The notes beneath the pieces were generated by a model. The model was not told where the DNA came from, searched no databases, and saw nothing but the letters and a program-made list of their open reading frames with translations. DNA of 64,000 bases, taken from the NCBI GenBank assembly GCA_963806015.1, contig CAWDWM010000010.1, forward strand, positions 434,001 through 498,000. Direction: 5' to 3'. Shown here one piece after another: positions 29,068-37,713 of this stretch. Within the stretch, counting starts at the first letter, position 1. The number at the start of each line of letters is the position of its first letter. Source of the DNA: JAOPZW01 sp963806015. GTDB lineage: Bacteria; Actinomycetota; Thermoleophilia; Solirubrobacterales; Solirubrobacteraceae. Both the position numbers and the translations under genes were made by a program.

Positions 29068-29729
29068 GCAGGCTGCTCCAGACGGCTGGCGACGTGCTCG
29101 ACGGTGTTCTGCAGATGCTCGCGCGTCGCGTTGGCGGCCTCTTCGGCGTCGCGCGCCACGCAGGCGGTGAGGATGCGGCGGTGCTCGACGTCCAGGCGCG
29201 CCACGGGAAAGTCCGCCGCGGCGCGGTAGATGTGCAGGTACGCGCTCGACGCGTCGCGCAGGCCGGCGATCATCTCGACGAGGCGCTCGCGCCCGCAGTG
29301 CGCGTAGAGCTCGGTGTGAAAGCGCTGGTTGAGCTCCAGGTAGCGCCCGGCCTCGGGGCCGGTCTGCATCTCCTCGAGCAGCGTGCACAGCGGCGCCGCC
29401 CAGCGTTCCTGAAAGCGCTCGGCCGTGCAGGCGGCGGCCAGCGCTTCGAGCGCTGCGCGGATCTCGTAGTGCTCGCGCAGGTCCTCGACGGTCGGCACGA
29501 AGACCACCGCGCCGCGCTGCGGGTGCAGGCGCACAAGCCCCTCGCGCTGCAGCGCGGCGAGCGCCTCGCGCACCGGCGTGGTGCTCACGCCGAAGCGCCG
29601 GGCGATCTCGACCTGGCGCAGCTTGGTGCCCGACAGGAGCTCTCCTGCGACGATCTGGGCCCGCAGACGTTCGGCGACCAAACCGGCCACAGTGCGGGGA
29701 GCAGCGATGATGTCGGGGCTGGCTGACAT
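29064..29729 (-). CDS. GntR/FCD transcriptional regulator of the catabolic island
   Basis: 221 aa from the ATG at 29729. wHTH at ~12-75 (LVAERLRAQIVAGELLSG, FGVSTTPVREALAALQREGL), FCD domain at ~85-205 with RFHTELYAHCGR and DVEHRRILTACVARD carrying metal-site His residues. It is divergent from the dioxygenase gene, and the palindrome GAATgTGCAaATTC lies between them. Because the same palindrome sits in the promoters of both importers, this protein is the best candidate regulator (inference). Confidence 0.9.
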   Translation of the reverse strand: MSASPDIIAAPRTVAGLVAERLRAQIVAGELLSGTKLRQVEIARRFGVSTTPVREALAALQREGLVRLHPQRGAVVFVPTVEDLREHYEIRAALEALAAACTAERFQERWAAPLCTLLEEMQTGPEAGRYLELNQRFHTELYAHCGRERLVEMIAGLRDASSAYLHIYRAAADFPVARLDVEHRRILTACVARDAEEAANATREHLQNTVEHVASRLEQPA

Positions 29730-29748
29730 GGCGGCGAAGTATGCAAGC

Positions 29749-29779
29749 TTGACAAGCAGACGGTGGAATGTGCAAATTC
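29749..29779 (+). promoter_or_regulatory. promoter with GAATgTGCAaATTC operator, before the dioxygenase gene
   Basis: TTGACA (29749-29754), 18-bp spacer, CAAATT (29773-29778). The 14-bp near-palindrome GAATGTGCAAATTC (29766-29779) has 6 of 7 pairs matched. It lies in the shared intergenic region with the divergent GntR gene. Confidence 0.7.
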
Positions 29780-29813
29780 TCGTCTGGTCACGCAAAGAGG
29801 AGGAGCTGATTCG

Positions 29814-30833
29814 ATGAAGCCGCTCGGTGGACCACATCACTTCACGGGCGTCACGGCCGACGTCAAGACGAACGTCGACTTCTGGTGCCGCGTCATGGGC
29901 CTGCGGTTCGTCAAGAACACGCTCAACTACGAGACGACGTTCCGCTACCACACGTACTTCGGCGACGAGGACGGCAACGCGGGCAGCGTCGTGACCTTCC
30001 TCGAGTTCGAGGAGGCGCCGGCCGGGGTCCCCGGCGACGGCGACATCCATCGTCTGATCCTGCGCGTCGGGTCGTATGACTCGCTCGAGTTCTGGATGGA
30101 CCGCTTCATCGCCAACGACGTGTTCAGCGAGCTGCTGCGCCTGGACCCGACCCAGCCGCAGAGCATCGTCTTCCACGACCCGGAGGGCCACGAGGTCGAG
30201 CTCATGGTCTCCGACACGAAGGACGCGCCACTGGTCGCCGACGCGGACGACATCCCCGCCGAGCACCGCATTCGCGGGATCGAGGGGGCGCGCTCGTACA
30301 CGACGATCGAAGCGATGCTGCCCTTCGCGCAGTACATGGGCTTCCGCCGCGACGGCGGGCGCCTGGTGTTCGACGGCCTCCAGCGCAGCGGGCGCTGGTA
30401 CTTCTCCGAGCCGACCGGCCGGCCGAGCAACGACGGCCGCGTCGGCGTCTGGCACCACATCGCCTACGACGCGGGCGACCAGAAGGAGCTGCAGGCCGCG
30501 CGCGACGAGGCCGCCGCCGGCCCGCTGCCGTGGACGGCGGTCTTCGACCACTACTTCTTCGACTCGTGCTACACGATGACGCCCGGCGGGCGGATGGAGC
30601 TGTGCACCACCGGCCCGGGGTTTCTGATCGACGAGGCCTATGAGGACCTCGGCAACCGGCTGTGCCTCTCGCCCCGCGTCGAGCCCCTGCGCGCCAAGCT
30701 CGAGCGCGAGCGCCCGCTGATCGTCAACCCGCGCCCGCGCGGCAAGGGCGCCAAGAAGAAGAGCGCGAAGCGCGGGGCGGCCGCGGCGGCGCAGGGCAAC
30801 GGCGCTCCCAGCGAGCCCGCGAAGGTGTCCTAG
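29814..30833 (+). CDS. ring-cleaving dioxygenase, VOC (glyoxalase) superfamily
   Basis: 339 aa from the ATG at 29814 with AGAGGAGGAG upstream. Two VOC-type modules: LGGPHHFTGVTADVKTNVDFW with DGDIHRLILRV and HDPEGHEVELMVSD in the first, and GVWHHIAYD with GGRMELCTTG in the second. His/His/Glu metal ligands are present. Relatives cleave hydroquinone- or catechol-type rings (MhqO/LinE-like). The last ~35 residues are a Lys/Ala-rich tail. The next gene, an FAH-type hydrolase, fits as the following step. Confidence 0.88.
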   Translation: MKPLGGPHHFTGVTADVKTNVDFWCRVMGLRFVKNTLNYETTFRYHTYFGDEDGNAGSVVTFLEFEEAPAGVPGDGDIHRLILRVGSYDSLEFWMDRFIANDVFSELLRLDPTQPQSIVFHDPEGHEVELMVSDTKDAPLVADADDIPAEHRIRGIEGARSYTTIEAMLPFAQYMGFRRDGGRLVFDGLQRSGRWYFSEPTGRPSNDGRVGVWHHIAYDAGDQKELQAARDEAAAGPLPWTAVFDHYFFDSCYTMTPGGRMELCTTGPGFLIDEAYEDLGNRLCLSPRVEPLRAKLERERPLIVNPRPRGKGAKKKSAKRGAAAAAQGNGAPSEPAKVS

Positions 30834-30845
30834 GCCCGCGCGGCG

Positions 30846-31757
30846 ATGGCCCCGGCACCGGCGCTCCGCCTGGCCAGCTACGAGCGCGACGGCCAGTGGG
30901 CCGCCGCGCTCGGCGCGCCGGGCGACCGGCTCGTCGACGCCGCCGCGGCGGCGCGCCACGCCGGCCTGGACGGCGGCATCGACTGGTCGAGCGTGCGCGC
31001 GATCGTCGCCCAGGACGCCGATCGCCTGGCGGCGCTCGGCGAGGCGGCCGCGGCGCTGAGCACCGACCCCGACGCGAGCGTGGCGGTGGCCGACGCCCGC
31101 CTGGGGCCACCGGTGCCCGATCCGCAGAAGATCCTCTGCGTCGGCCTCAACTACCGCGCCCATGCGAACGAGGCCGCGCTCGACGAGCCGACCGTCCCGA
31201 TGGTCTTCGCGAAGTTCCCCAACGTCCTCATCGGGGCGGGTGCGCCGATCGAGCTGCCCGACGGACACGGCGAGAAGGTCGACTACGAGGGCGAGATCGC
31301 CGTCGTCATCGGCCGGCGCGCGTACCGTCGCAGCGAGGACGACGCGCTCGACGTGGTGGCGGGCTGGATGCCGTTCAACGACGTCAGCGCGCGCGACCTG
31401 CAGACCCAGACCTCGCAGTGGACGGTCGGCAAGTCGCCGGACACCTTCGGCCCGTGCGGTCCCTACCTCGTGCTCGACGACGCGATGCGCGACGGGGGCC
31501 TGGAGATCGAGACGCAGGTCAACGGCGAGCGCGTGCAACACGCCCGCTCGGATCGGATGATCTTCTCGGTCGCGCGGCTGATCGCGTTCCTGACGACGTT
31601 CATCACCCTCGAGCCCGGCGACATCATCGTGACCGGCACCCCCGAGGGCGTCGGCGCGCATCGCGACCCGCCCCGCTTCCTGCGCGATGGCGACGTCGTG
31701 GAGGTGCGCGTCAACGACGAGCGCCTCTCGAATCCCGTCCGCCGGCGGGGCGGCTGA
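30846..31757 (+). CDS. fumarylacetoacetate hydrolase family protein
   Basis: 303 aa, 12 bp after the dioxygenase. FAH core: KILCVGLNYRAHANEAAL, VDYEGEIAVVIGRRAYR (metal ligand Glu residues), GWMPFNDVSARDLQ, and GDIIVTGTPEGVGAHRDPP. The family hydrolyses fumarylacetoacetate or acylpyruvates, or isomerises/decarboxylates related diacids. Products can include acetoacetate, for which an acetoacetyl-CoA synthetase is encoded in the same island. Confidence 0.9.
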   Translation: MAPAPALRLASYERDGQWAAALGAPGDRLVDAAAAARHAGLDGGIDWSSVRAIVAQDADRLAALGEAAAALSTDPDASVAVADARLGPPVPDPQKILCVGLNYRAHANEAALDEPTVPMVFAKFPNVLIGAGAPIELPDGHGEKVDYEGEIAVVIGRRAYRRSEDDALDVVAGWMPFNDVSARDLQTQTSQWTVGKSPDTFGPCGPYLVLDDAMRDGGLEIETQVNGERVQHARSDRMIFSVARLIAFLTTFITLEPGDIIVTGTPEGVGAHRDPPRFLRDGDVVEVRVNDERLSNPVRRRGG

Positions 31758-31816
31758 CAAAGTTCAGGGTTCGCCCCTCATTGATCCGGTCGGGCCGGCG
31801 GCGGACACTGCGGTGC

Positions 31817-32611
31817 ATGACCGCGCATCGACCGTCAGCGCCCGTCGACGTCGTGGTCCTGCGTGAGGAGATTCGCAGGACGTACACCGACGTCTCGACC
31901 GACCAGGCGCAGGAGTTCATCTTCCCCACCGGGCGTGCGTGGGCCCAGGAGCTCGGCTATCCCGAGCCGGAGCTGGCACGCGTGCCGGACGCCACCGTCG
32001 AGAGCTTCGCCGGGGTGGCCAACCATTGGTCGCTCGGCCGGATCGAGCCGGGGGCGGTCGTGCTCGACCTCGGCTGCGGCGCCGGCACCGACCTGCTGAT
32101 CGCCGCGCAGATGGCCGGCGCCGCCGGCCGTGTCATCGGCGTCGACATGACCTCCGCGATGCTCGAGCGCGCGCGGGTGAGCGCGGGCGCCATGGGCCTC
32201 GACAACGTCGAGCTGCACGAGTCGCTGATCGAGTCGCTGCCCCTCCGCGACGCGTCGGTCGACGCCGTGATCTCCAACGGCGTGATCGACCTCGTGCCCG
32301 ACAAGGACGTCGTCTTCGACGAGGTCGATCGCGTCCTGCGCCCGGGCGGCACGCTGCAGCTCGCCGACGTGGTCATCCACCACGAGGTCTCCGAGGACGC
32401 GCGCAGGCGCATCGACCTGTGGACCGGCTGAATCGCGGGCGCGCTGCTCCACGGTGAGCACGCGCGCCTGCTCGTGCGGCGGGCCTACACCGACATCACC
32501 CAGGGCGACCTCGTGGACACGTACGCCCGGTCGGCCTTCGAGGACACGCGGCGCAAGGCCGCGAGGTTCGGCGCCATGGGGTCGACCATCAGGGCGACCA
32601 AGCCACGCTGA
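31817..32611 (+). CDS. SAM-dependent methyltransferase, probable selenoprotein (TGA = Sec at codon 205)
   Basis: 264 aa if the TGA at 32429-32431 is read as Sec; 204 aa otherwise. SAM-binding motif VVLDLGCGAGTDL (81-93), then VISNGVIDLVPDK and VLRPGGTLQLAD. The sequence around the TGA reads DLWTG-U-IAGALL; in arsenite-methyltransferase-type proteins a catalytic Cys sits in a matching C-[LIV]-x-G-A-L context. The frame stays open for 60 more codons with strong G/C third-position bias, ending ...STIRATKPR, a usual C-terminus for this fold. A SECIS-like hairpin follows the TGA. No sel genes are in the window. The alternative is a recent nonsense mutation. Confidence 0.78.
32436..32470 (+). other. 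bacterial SECIS-like hairpin inside the methyltransferase gene
   Basis: Upper stem TGCTC (32445-32449) / GAGCA (32456-32460) closes a 6-nt loop CACGGT containing GGU at 32453-32455. After one bulged C (32461) the lower stem continues for nine pairs, CGGGCGCGC (32436-32444) with GCGCGCCTG (32462-32470, one G-U pair). GGU starts 21 nt after the TGA, within the spacing of known bacterial SECIS elements. Confidence 0.7.
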
Positions 32612-32620
32612 GCCGAGGGA

Positions 32621-32749
32621 TCAGAGCGCCCAGAAGACGGGCACGAGCCCGATCGCGACGACGCCGAACAGCGCGATCAGGGGCACGCCGAGTCTCCAGT
32701 AGGCGCCGGGGTGAGTCGGGTTCACCCACCGCGGGTGATCTCCATTCAC
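32621..32749 (-). pseudogene. possible remnant of the C-terminus of a membrane permease
   Basis: A 42-residue frame with one hydrophobic helix, PTHPGAYWRLGVPL then ALFGVVAIGLVPVFWAL and stop. It resembles the last helix of SLC13/anion-permease-type transporters, with nothing of the rest of the gene upstream. The operator-like sites at 32722-32752 overlap it. It may be chance. Confidence 0.25.
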
Positions 32750-32752
32750 CCG
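32722..32752 (+). promoter_or_regulatory. stress-regulon site before the zinc metallopeptidase gene (plus half site)
   Basis: TCACCCA-CCG-CGGGTGA at 32722-32738 (one arm mismatch), followed by a half site TCACCCG at 32746-32752. The start codon is ~30 bp further. Confidence 0.65.
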
Positions 32753-32778
32753 TTCGGACGGGACGATGGGCGCTCGGG

Positions 32779-33678
32779 ATGCCCGCTCATCTGGTGCGGC
32801 TACGCGGTATGCGGCCGGCGGCGATCGTCGCGCTGGCGGGCGCAGCGCTGGCCTTCGCCGGGTGCGGATCTTCCGGGGGCGGGGGCTCGAGCACGGCGTC
32901 CGCGACCGCCACCACGGCGGCCACCGCGCCCACGACCAGCACGCCGACCACCGGCACGCCGACGACGAACATCGCGGGCGACGAGATCGGGCGCCTTCCG
33001 AAGGTGCCCGCCCCCGCCGCGCCGACCAGCCTCGCGGGCCCGCCGGCCAATGTCAGCGAGAGCGCGTTCCTGACTGCGGTGTTCCACGATGCCGAGGCGA
33101 TGTGGACGCGGGAGTTCGCGATGGCCGGTTTGACGTACACCCCGGCGCGATTGACGATCTTCCACGACCAGGTCGACACCGCGTGCGGAACGCAGAGCGC
33201 CGCGGTCGGTCCCTTCTACTGCCCGGCGGACCGAGGCGTCTACCTGGACACGCGGTTCTTCGACGCCCTCGGTCGCTCGGTGGGCGTCCGGCTGGGCGCC
33301 TTCGCGCGCGCCTACGTGGTCGCCCACGAGGTCGCCCACCACGTGCAGGTGCTCCTCGGCATCACGACCCGCGTCCGCGCGGCCGACGAGCAGGATCCGC
33401 CGGGCACCAACGCGCGCTCGGTGCGCCTCGAGCTGCAGGCGGACTGCTTCGCCGGCATCTGGAAGCACGCGACCTACGAGCGCGGACAGCTCACCGCTGA
33501 GGACTTCGCGGACGCTCTGCGCGCCGCTGCCATCGTCGGCGACGACTTCCAGCAGCGCCGGGCCACGGGGGCGATCACGCCGGAGGACTGGACCCACGGC
33601 TCGTCCGCGCAGCGCCAGCACTGGCTGACGACCGGTTTCGAGCGCGGCCAGCCCGCCGCGTGCGACACCTTCGGCTAG
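32779..33678 (+). CDS. neutral zinc metallopeptidase lipoprotein (YpfJ family)
   Basis: 299 aa from the ATG at 32779; an ATG at 32809 gives a cleaner lipoprotein signal (VALAGAALAFAGC). A Ser/Thr/Ala linker is followed by the YpfJ-type domain: GPFYCPADRGVYLDTRFF, AYVVAHEVAHHVQVLLG with HExxH, and ARSVRLELQADCFAGIW carrying the third zinc ligand. Exact physiological substrates are unknown. The gene is preceded by a TCACCCG-N3-CGGGTGA site. Confidence 0.88.
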   Translation: MPAHLVRLRGMRPAAIVALAGAALAFAGCGSSGGGGSSTASATATTAATAPTTSTPTTGTPTTNIAGDEIGRLPKVPAPAAPTSLAGPPANVSESAFLTAVFHDAEAMWTREFAMAGLTYTPARLTIFHDQVDTACGTQSAAVGPFYCPADRGVYLDTRFFDALGRSVGVRLGAFARAYVVAHEVAHHVQVLLGITTRVRAADEQDPPGTNARSVRLELQADCFAGIWKHATYERGQLTAEDFADALRAAAIVGDDFQQRRATGAITPEDWTHGSSAQRQHWLTTGFERGQPAACDTFG

Positions 33679-34247
33679 CCGCGCGTCGGGTCCTCGCTCC
33701 CGTGCAGCAGGCCCCGCTCGAGCGCGTAGCGCACGAGCTCGGCGCGGCTGGGGCGGCTCAGCTTCTGCTGCAGACGTGCGCGATGCGCCTCCACCGTGCG
33801 CACCGAGAGGTGCAGCTGTGCGGCGACCTCGGCGTTGGTGTGGCCCAGGGCGAGGAGCCGCAGGACGTCGAACTCGCGCTCGGTGAGGTCGTCCGACCTG
33901 GCCGTGCCGCGGACCGCCTCGATGAGCTCCTCGCCGGGCACGTCACCGAGGAGGCAGGCCGTCGCGCCGGCTTGGAGCGCGTGGCGGACGAACTGCACGT
34001 CGTCCTTCGTCGCGAGGGCGACGACCCGGGTCGCGGGGGAGGCCTGTCGCACGGCACGGATGGTGTCGAGCGACGCGATGTCCCCGGGCCGGTCGAGATC
34101 GAGGACGAGCGCGGCGGGCATGTGGCGCCCCGCCGCTTCGACGGCGGCCTCGGCGTTGCCGGCCTCCGCGACCAGCTCGATTCCCGCCGCGTTCTCGAGC
34201 ATGCGGCGCAGCTCGGGACGAACGCCCGCGTCGCGGCCCGCCGACAC
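33675..34247 (-). CDS. NarL/LuxR-type response regulator with degenerate receiver domain
   Basis: 190 aa from the GTG at 34247, the only standard start in frame after a TGA at 34293-34295. The receiver begins VSAGRDAGVRPELRRML and lacks the acidic pair that binds Mg; a candidate phospho-acceptor remains in ALVLDLDRPG. The C-terminal LuxR HTH is complete (LTEREFDVLRLLALGHTNAEVA, LSVRTVEAHRARLQQKL). It may work without phosphorylation. Downstream of the kinase gene at 34381-36246 and preceded by a perfect TCACCCG-CGG-CGGGTGA palindrome. Confidence 0.82.
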   Translation of the reverse strand: MSAGRDAGVRPELRRMLENAAGIELVAEAGNAEAAVEAAGRHMPAALVLDLDRPGDIASLDTIRAVRQASPATRVVALATKDDVQFVRHALQAGATACLLGDVPGEELIEAVRGTARSDDLTEREFDVLRLLALGHTNAEVAAQLHLSVRTVEAHRARLQQKLSRPSRAELVRYALERGLLHGSEDPTRG

Positions 34248-34341
34248 GATGACGACCTCCGAGTTGCCCTTGCCCGCCAGGACCCCTCGCTCTCAGCCCG
34301 AGAACGTCGCGTCGCGCATGGCGCCACTATCGCCGCTTCAG

Positions 34342-34371
34342 GGGTGATGTCTCATCACCCGCGGCGGGTGA
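34342..34371 (-). promoter_or_regulatory. stress-regulon site before the 33.7-kb response regulator
   Basis: Perfect 7+7 palindrome TCACCCG-CGG-CGGGTGA at 34355-34371. It overlaps a second perfect inverted repeat GGGTGAT-GTCTC-ATCACCC (34342-34360). Confidence 0.75.
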
Positions 34372-34380
34372 GCAAACGCG

Positions 34381-36246
34381 TTACGCCCGGGTTGGCACCT
34401 CGCCGGTGACGGTGGTGCCGGCGCCAGGAACGGACACGACGTTCACCTCACCCCCAACCGCCGCGCAGCGGTCGTGGAGGTTCGTCAGCCCGTCGCCGCG
34501 TGCGACGCCGTCGACGTCGAAGCCGACCCCGTCGTCGCGGATCTCGAACGCGACGCGTCCGGCGTGCGCGTGCACGCGGACGGTCACCGCCGCGCCGGCG
34601 CCGGCGTGCTTGGCGGCGTTCTGGATCGCTTCCAGGCAGCAGAAGTACAGCGCCGCCTCGATCTGCGGCGCGAAGCGCCGGGCCAGCGCGGTCTCGACGC
34701 GGACCGGCACCGGCGAACGGCCGGCCACCGACGTCAGGGCGGAGGCGAGGCCGTGATCGACGAGCACGGCCGGGTACACGCCATGGGCGAGGCTGCGCAG
34801 CTCGTCGATCGTCTCCTCGGTGTCGGCGCCCAGCTCGCAGAGCGATCGCCTGAGCTCATCGTCCGATGCCGCCTGGGCCTCCGCGTGGGCCAGCCGCATC
34901 CGCAGCGCGACCAGCCGCTGCTGGGCTCCGTCGTGGAGGTTGCGCTCGATCTCTCGACGCCCGGCGTCCGCGGCCGTCGCCAGCCGGGCGCGCGAGGCCC
35001 GCAGGTCGGCGACGGACGCCCGCAGGTCCGCCTCCAGACGCGCGTTCTCGAGCATCATCAGGGCCGCGCCGCCCGCCGCGCCGACGAGCCCGGGCTCGGC
35101 GTTGAGCGCGGGGTCGTGGACAATCATCGCCAGGGGATCGCCGTCCTGGCGGACGATGGTTGCGGATCGGCCGGTGGTCCCGGCAGGCGGCTGCACCGGA
35201 TGGCCGCCCCCGTCGACGTACTCGCTGCGCTGCGGGCGCCAGAACGCGACCGTCAGCGACGGATCGCCCAGCGCGTCGGCGAGGACGCGGCGGGCGTCGA
35301 GGTCGAGGGGGCCGGCGCTGAGCCGGGCCACGAGCCGTTCCAGCGCCCCGCCCGCGAACACGCGTGCGCCCAGCATGCCCGCGAGGAACGCGCACGGGAT
35401 GGTCAGGGTGGTCGCGGTCGAGAACCAGCCGAGCCGCTCGAGCGTCGCCGGGGCCGCGCCCCCCGCGCGAGCGACGGCTGCGGCGGCGAACGTTCCCGCC
35501 ACCGCCAGCACGGAGACGAGGATCGGGCTCGTCGTTCGCCGACCGATGGCGGGCGTGGTTCTCATGCGGAAGGTCAACGCCACGGCGACGGCGATCAGCG
35601 CCCCGGCGGTCAGCGACCACGAGGCCACCGCCAGCGCGTCGCCCACCGCCGTGCCGCCTTCCACGATTCTGACCGGGTTGCGCGGGCATCCGCCGTGGCA
35701 GTTCGCCGACGGCATGAACTCGGGCAAGCGCTCGGCGGTGGCCAGCAGCGCGCCCCAGACGAGGATCGCTCCGAGCGCGGTCGCCCTGACGACGCCGCGT
35801 GCGACCCGATCGGGGAGCCGGCCCTCCGGGAAGGACAGCAGGATGTAGACGGCGACCACGAGCACCGCCGCCCATGCGATCTGCCCGAGAGCATCGAGGC
35901 CGGGTGTCGCCAGGGTGTCCAGGGCGGTCGCCGAATAGACGGTCAGCGTGAGCAGGACCAGCCACTGCCGGCGCTCGATGCCGCGGTGCAGCGCGACGCA
36001 CGCGACCGCCGTCATCGCGGCGATCAGCGCTCCGTACAGCACCCCCTCGAGGACCGGGTGCGGGAGGTAGGCGCTGCGCACGACGACCACGCCCGCCGCC
36101 GCGGCGAGCCCGGTCCCGGCCAGCGCGGTCCGCACGACCGCCGGGCGGGGACCCGCGGGCCGAGGTCGGGGACGTGCGAAGACCGCGGCGCGCAGCGCGA
36201 CATCGCTGCCAGGGGACGACAGAATGCGCGTCCCACGCGGTCGCAT
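34381..36246 (-). CDS. NarL-family sensor histidine kinase, multi-pass membrane
   Basis: 621 aa from the ATG at 36246. The N-terminal ~300 residues form about eight hydrophobic segments with the motif VYILLSFPEGRLPDRVARG, then a GAF-like region, the HisKA_3 phospho-acceptor helix REIERNLHDGAQQRLVALRM, and the ATPase (YFCCLEAIQNAAKHA, IRDDGVGFD, GDGLTNLHDR). A loop between helices has C-x3-C-P-x-N, also found in the kinase at 45416-47203. It lies 4 bp downstream of a response regulator gene. Confidence 0.9.
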   Translation of the reverse strand: MRPRGTRILSSPGSDVALRAAVFARPRPRPAGPRPAVVRTALAGTGLAAAAGVVVVRSAYLPHPVLEGVLYGALIAAMTAVACVALHRGIERRQWLVLLTLTVYSATALDTLATPGLDALGQIAWAAVLVVAVYILLSFPEGRLPDRVARGVVRATALGAILVWGALLATAERLPEFMPSANCHGGCPRNPVRIVEGGTAVGDALAVASWSLTAGALIAVAVALTFRMRTTPAIGRRTTSPILVSVLAVAGTFAAAAVARAGGAAPATLERLGWFSTATTLTIPCAFLAGMLGARVFAGGALERLVARLSAGPLDLDARRVLADALGDPSLTVAFWRPQRSEYVDGGGHPVQPPAGTTGRSATIVRQDGDPLAMIVHDPALNAEPGLVGAAGGAALMMLENARLEADLRASVADLRASRARLATAADAGRREIERNLHDGAQQRLVALRMRLAHAEAQAASDDELRRSLCELGADTEETIDELRSLAHGVYPAVLVDHGLASALTSVAGRSPVPVRVETALARRFAPQIEAALYFCCLEAIQNAAKHAGAGAAVTVRVHAHAGRVAFEIRDDGVGFDVDGVARGDGLTNLHDRCAAVGGEVNVVSVPGAGTTVTGEVPTRA

Positions 36247-36250
36247 GAGA

Positions 36251-36961
36251 CTATCCAACCGGCCGGTCGCCGGTCGTGTCTACGGTAGGAACTACGCGGT
36301 CGGCGTCGTTGAGGAACAGCAGGACCGCGCGCACGCGACGGCTGACGTCGCCGGAGAGCGGCAGGTCGAGCTTGGCGAACACCGAGTTGATGTGCTTCTC
36401 GACGGCGCGCTTGGTCAAGCCCAGGGTCTCTGCGACCGCCGCATTGCTCGCTCCGCGAGCCATCTCCACGAGGATCTCGTGCTCGCGAGGCGTGAGGACG
36501 GCGAGCGGCGAGCGCACCTGGCGCGAGCGCCCATGCACCAGCGCCTCGACCACCTTGGGGTCGATGACCGATCCGCCCTCGGCGACGGTGGCGATCGTCG
36601 CCAGCAGCTGTGCGCGGCTGTGCAGGCGATCCTTGAGGAGGTACGCGCGACCCTCCGAGCCCCCCTCCAGCAGCGCCAGCGCGTAGCTCGGGTCGGAGTG
36701 GGCGCTCATCGCGATGACGCCGATCTGCGGATGGGTGCTGCGCAGCCGGGCCGCCAGGCGAATGCCCTCGTCGGTCATCGTCGGAGGCATCCGGATGTCG
36801 ACCAGGACGACGTCGGGGTGGCAGGTGTCGACCGCCGCCGCCAGCTCCTCGCCGTCCGCGCACACGGCGACGAGCTCGATCTCGTCGCTGTCGCCGAGCA
36901 GGCGCGTGAGCGCCTCGCGGATGAGGAAGCTGTCGTCGGCCACCCCGACGCGCACCGCCAT
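36251..36961 (-). CDS. NarL/LuxR-type response regulator
   Basis: 236 aa from the ATG at 36961. Complete receiver: VGVADDSFLIREAL (acidic pair), VVLVDIRMPP (phospho-acceptor Asp), YLLKDRL (Lys). The HTH is LTPREHEILVEMARGASNAAVAETLGLTKRAVEKHINSVFAKL. Its gene directly precedes the kinase gene, so the two are a likely pair. It is closely similar to the regulator at 37033-37713 in tandem, suggesting duplication. Confidence 0.92.
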   Translation of the reverse strand: MAVRVGVADDSFLIREALTRLLGDSDEIELVAVCADGEELAAAVDTCHPDVVLVDIRMPPTMTDEGIRLAARLRSTHPQIGVIAMSAHSDPSYALALLEGGSEGRAYLLKDRLHSRAQLLATIATVAEGGSVIDPKVVEALVHGRSRQVRSPLAVLTPREHEILVEMARGASNAAVAETLGLTKRAVEKHINSVFAKLDLPLSGDVSRRVRAVLLFLNDADRVVPTVDTTGDRPVG

Positions 36962-37032
36962 GTCCCCAGCGTCACGCGCCGGCGGGCGTCGCTGCAAGGA
37001 GGCACGCCTGCGGGAGGGCCGGGTGTCGGCAC

Positions 37033-37713
37033 TCAGCCGGAGCGCGACGTGTCGGCTTCGGCGAGGAAGAGCAGGGTGGCTTTGACGCGTTTGCTGACGT
37101 CTTCGCTGTAGGAGAGGTTGAGCTTGAGGAAGATCGAGTTGATGTGCTTCTCGACGGCGCGCTTGGTGAGGACCAGCGTCTCGGCGATCGCGGCGTTGCT
37201 CTTGCCTTTGGCGATCTCGGCGAGGACCTCGTGCTCGCGTCCGGTGAGGTCGGCCAGGGGCGAGCGTTCGACGCGCAGCTTGGCGGCGACGAGCGGTTCG
37301 ATGATCTTTGAGTCCAGCACCGAGCCGCCGGCGGCGACGGCTTCGATGGCGGCGACGAGTTGGGCGCGGTCGTGGACGCGTTCCTTGAGCAGGTAGGCGC
37401 GGCCTTCTGAGCCGGATTCCAGCAGCGCGAGGGCGTAGGCGGGTTCGGCGTAGTTGCTGAGCACGACGACGCCGATGGCGGGGTGGGTGTGGCGCAGCAG
37501 TGCGGCGATGCGGATGCCTTCGTCGGTGCTGGTGGGTGGCATCCGGATGTCGGTGACGACGACGTCGGGGCGCTCGGTGTCCACGGCGGCCAGCAGCGAG
37601 GGCAGATCGCCACACGACGCGACCACGCGCATCTCGGGCTCGGTGGCGAGGATCTGCCCGACGCCCTCGCGGACGATCAGGCTGTCATCGGCCAGGGCGA
37701 TGGCAACGGGCAT
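37033..37713 (-). CDS. NarL/LuxR-type response regulator, paralogue of the adjacent one
   Basis: 226 aa from the ATG at 37713. Receiver residues intact: IALADDSLIVREG, VVVTDIRMPPTSTDEG, YLLKERV. HTH LTGREHEVLAEIAKGKSNAAIAETL. Almost every block aligns with the gene at 36251-36961 (for example SGSEGRAYLLK, LTKRAVEKHINS). Codon use is a little less extreme (more CGGATG, TTCGTCGGTG-type thymines) than in neighbours. Separated by 153 bp from a divergent MASE1 kinase; that gap shows no clear site. Confidence 0.92.
   Translation of the reverse strand: MPVAIALADDSLIVREGVGQILATEPEMRVVASCGDLPSLLAAVDTERPDVVVTDIRMPPTSTDEGIRIAALLRHTHPAIGVVVLSNYAEPAYALALLESGSEGRAYLLKERVHDRAQLVAAIEAVAAGGSVLDSKIIEPLVAAKLRVERSPLADLTGREHEVLAEIAKGKSNAAIAETLVLTKRAVEKHINSIFLKLNLSYSEDVSKRVKATLLFLAEADTSRSG

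Noticed and set aside
32621..32749. 42-codon hydrophobic frame as a real small membrane gene
   Set aside because: It has no ribosome-binding site and overlaps operator sites; listed only as a possible transporter remnant.
34293..34319. In-frame TGA after an ATG upstream of the response regulator at 33675, considered as a second Sec codon
   Set aside because: No SECIS-like hairpin follows, and receiver domains have no Cys at that place; a start at 34247 explains it better.
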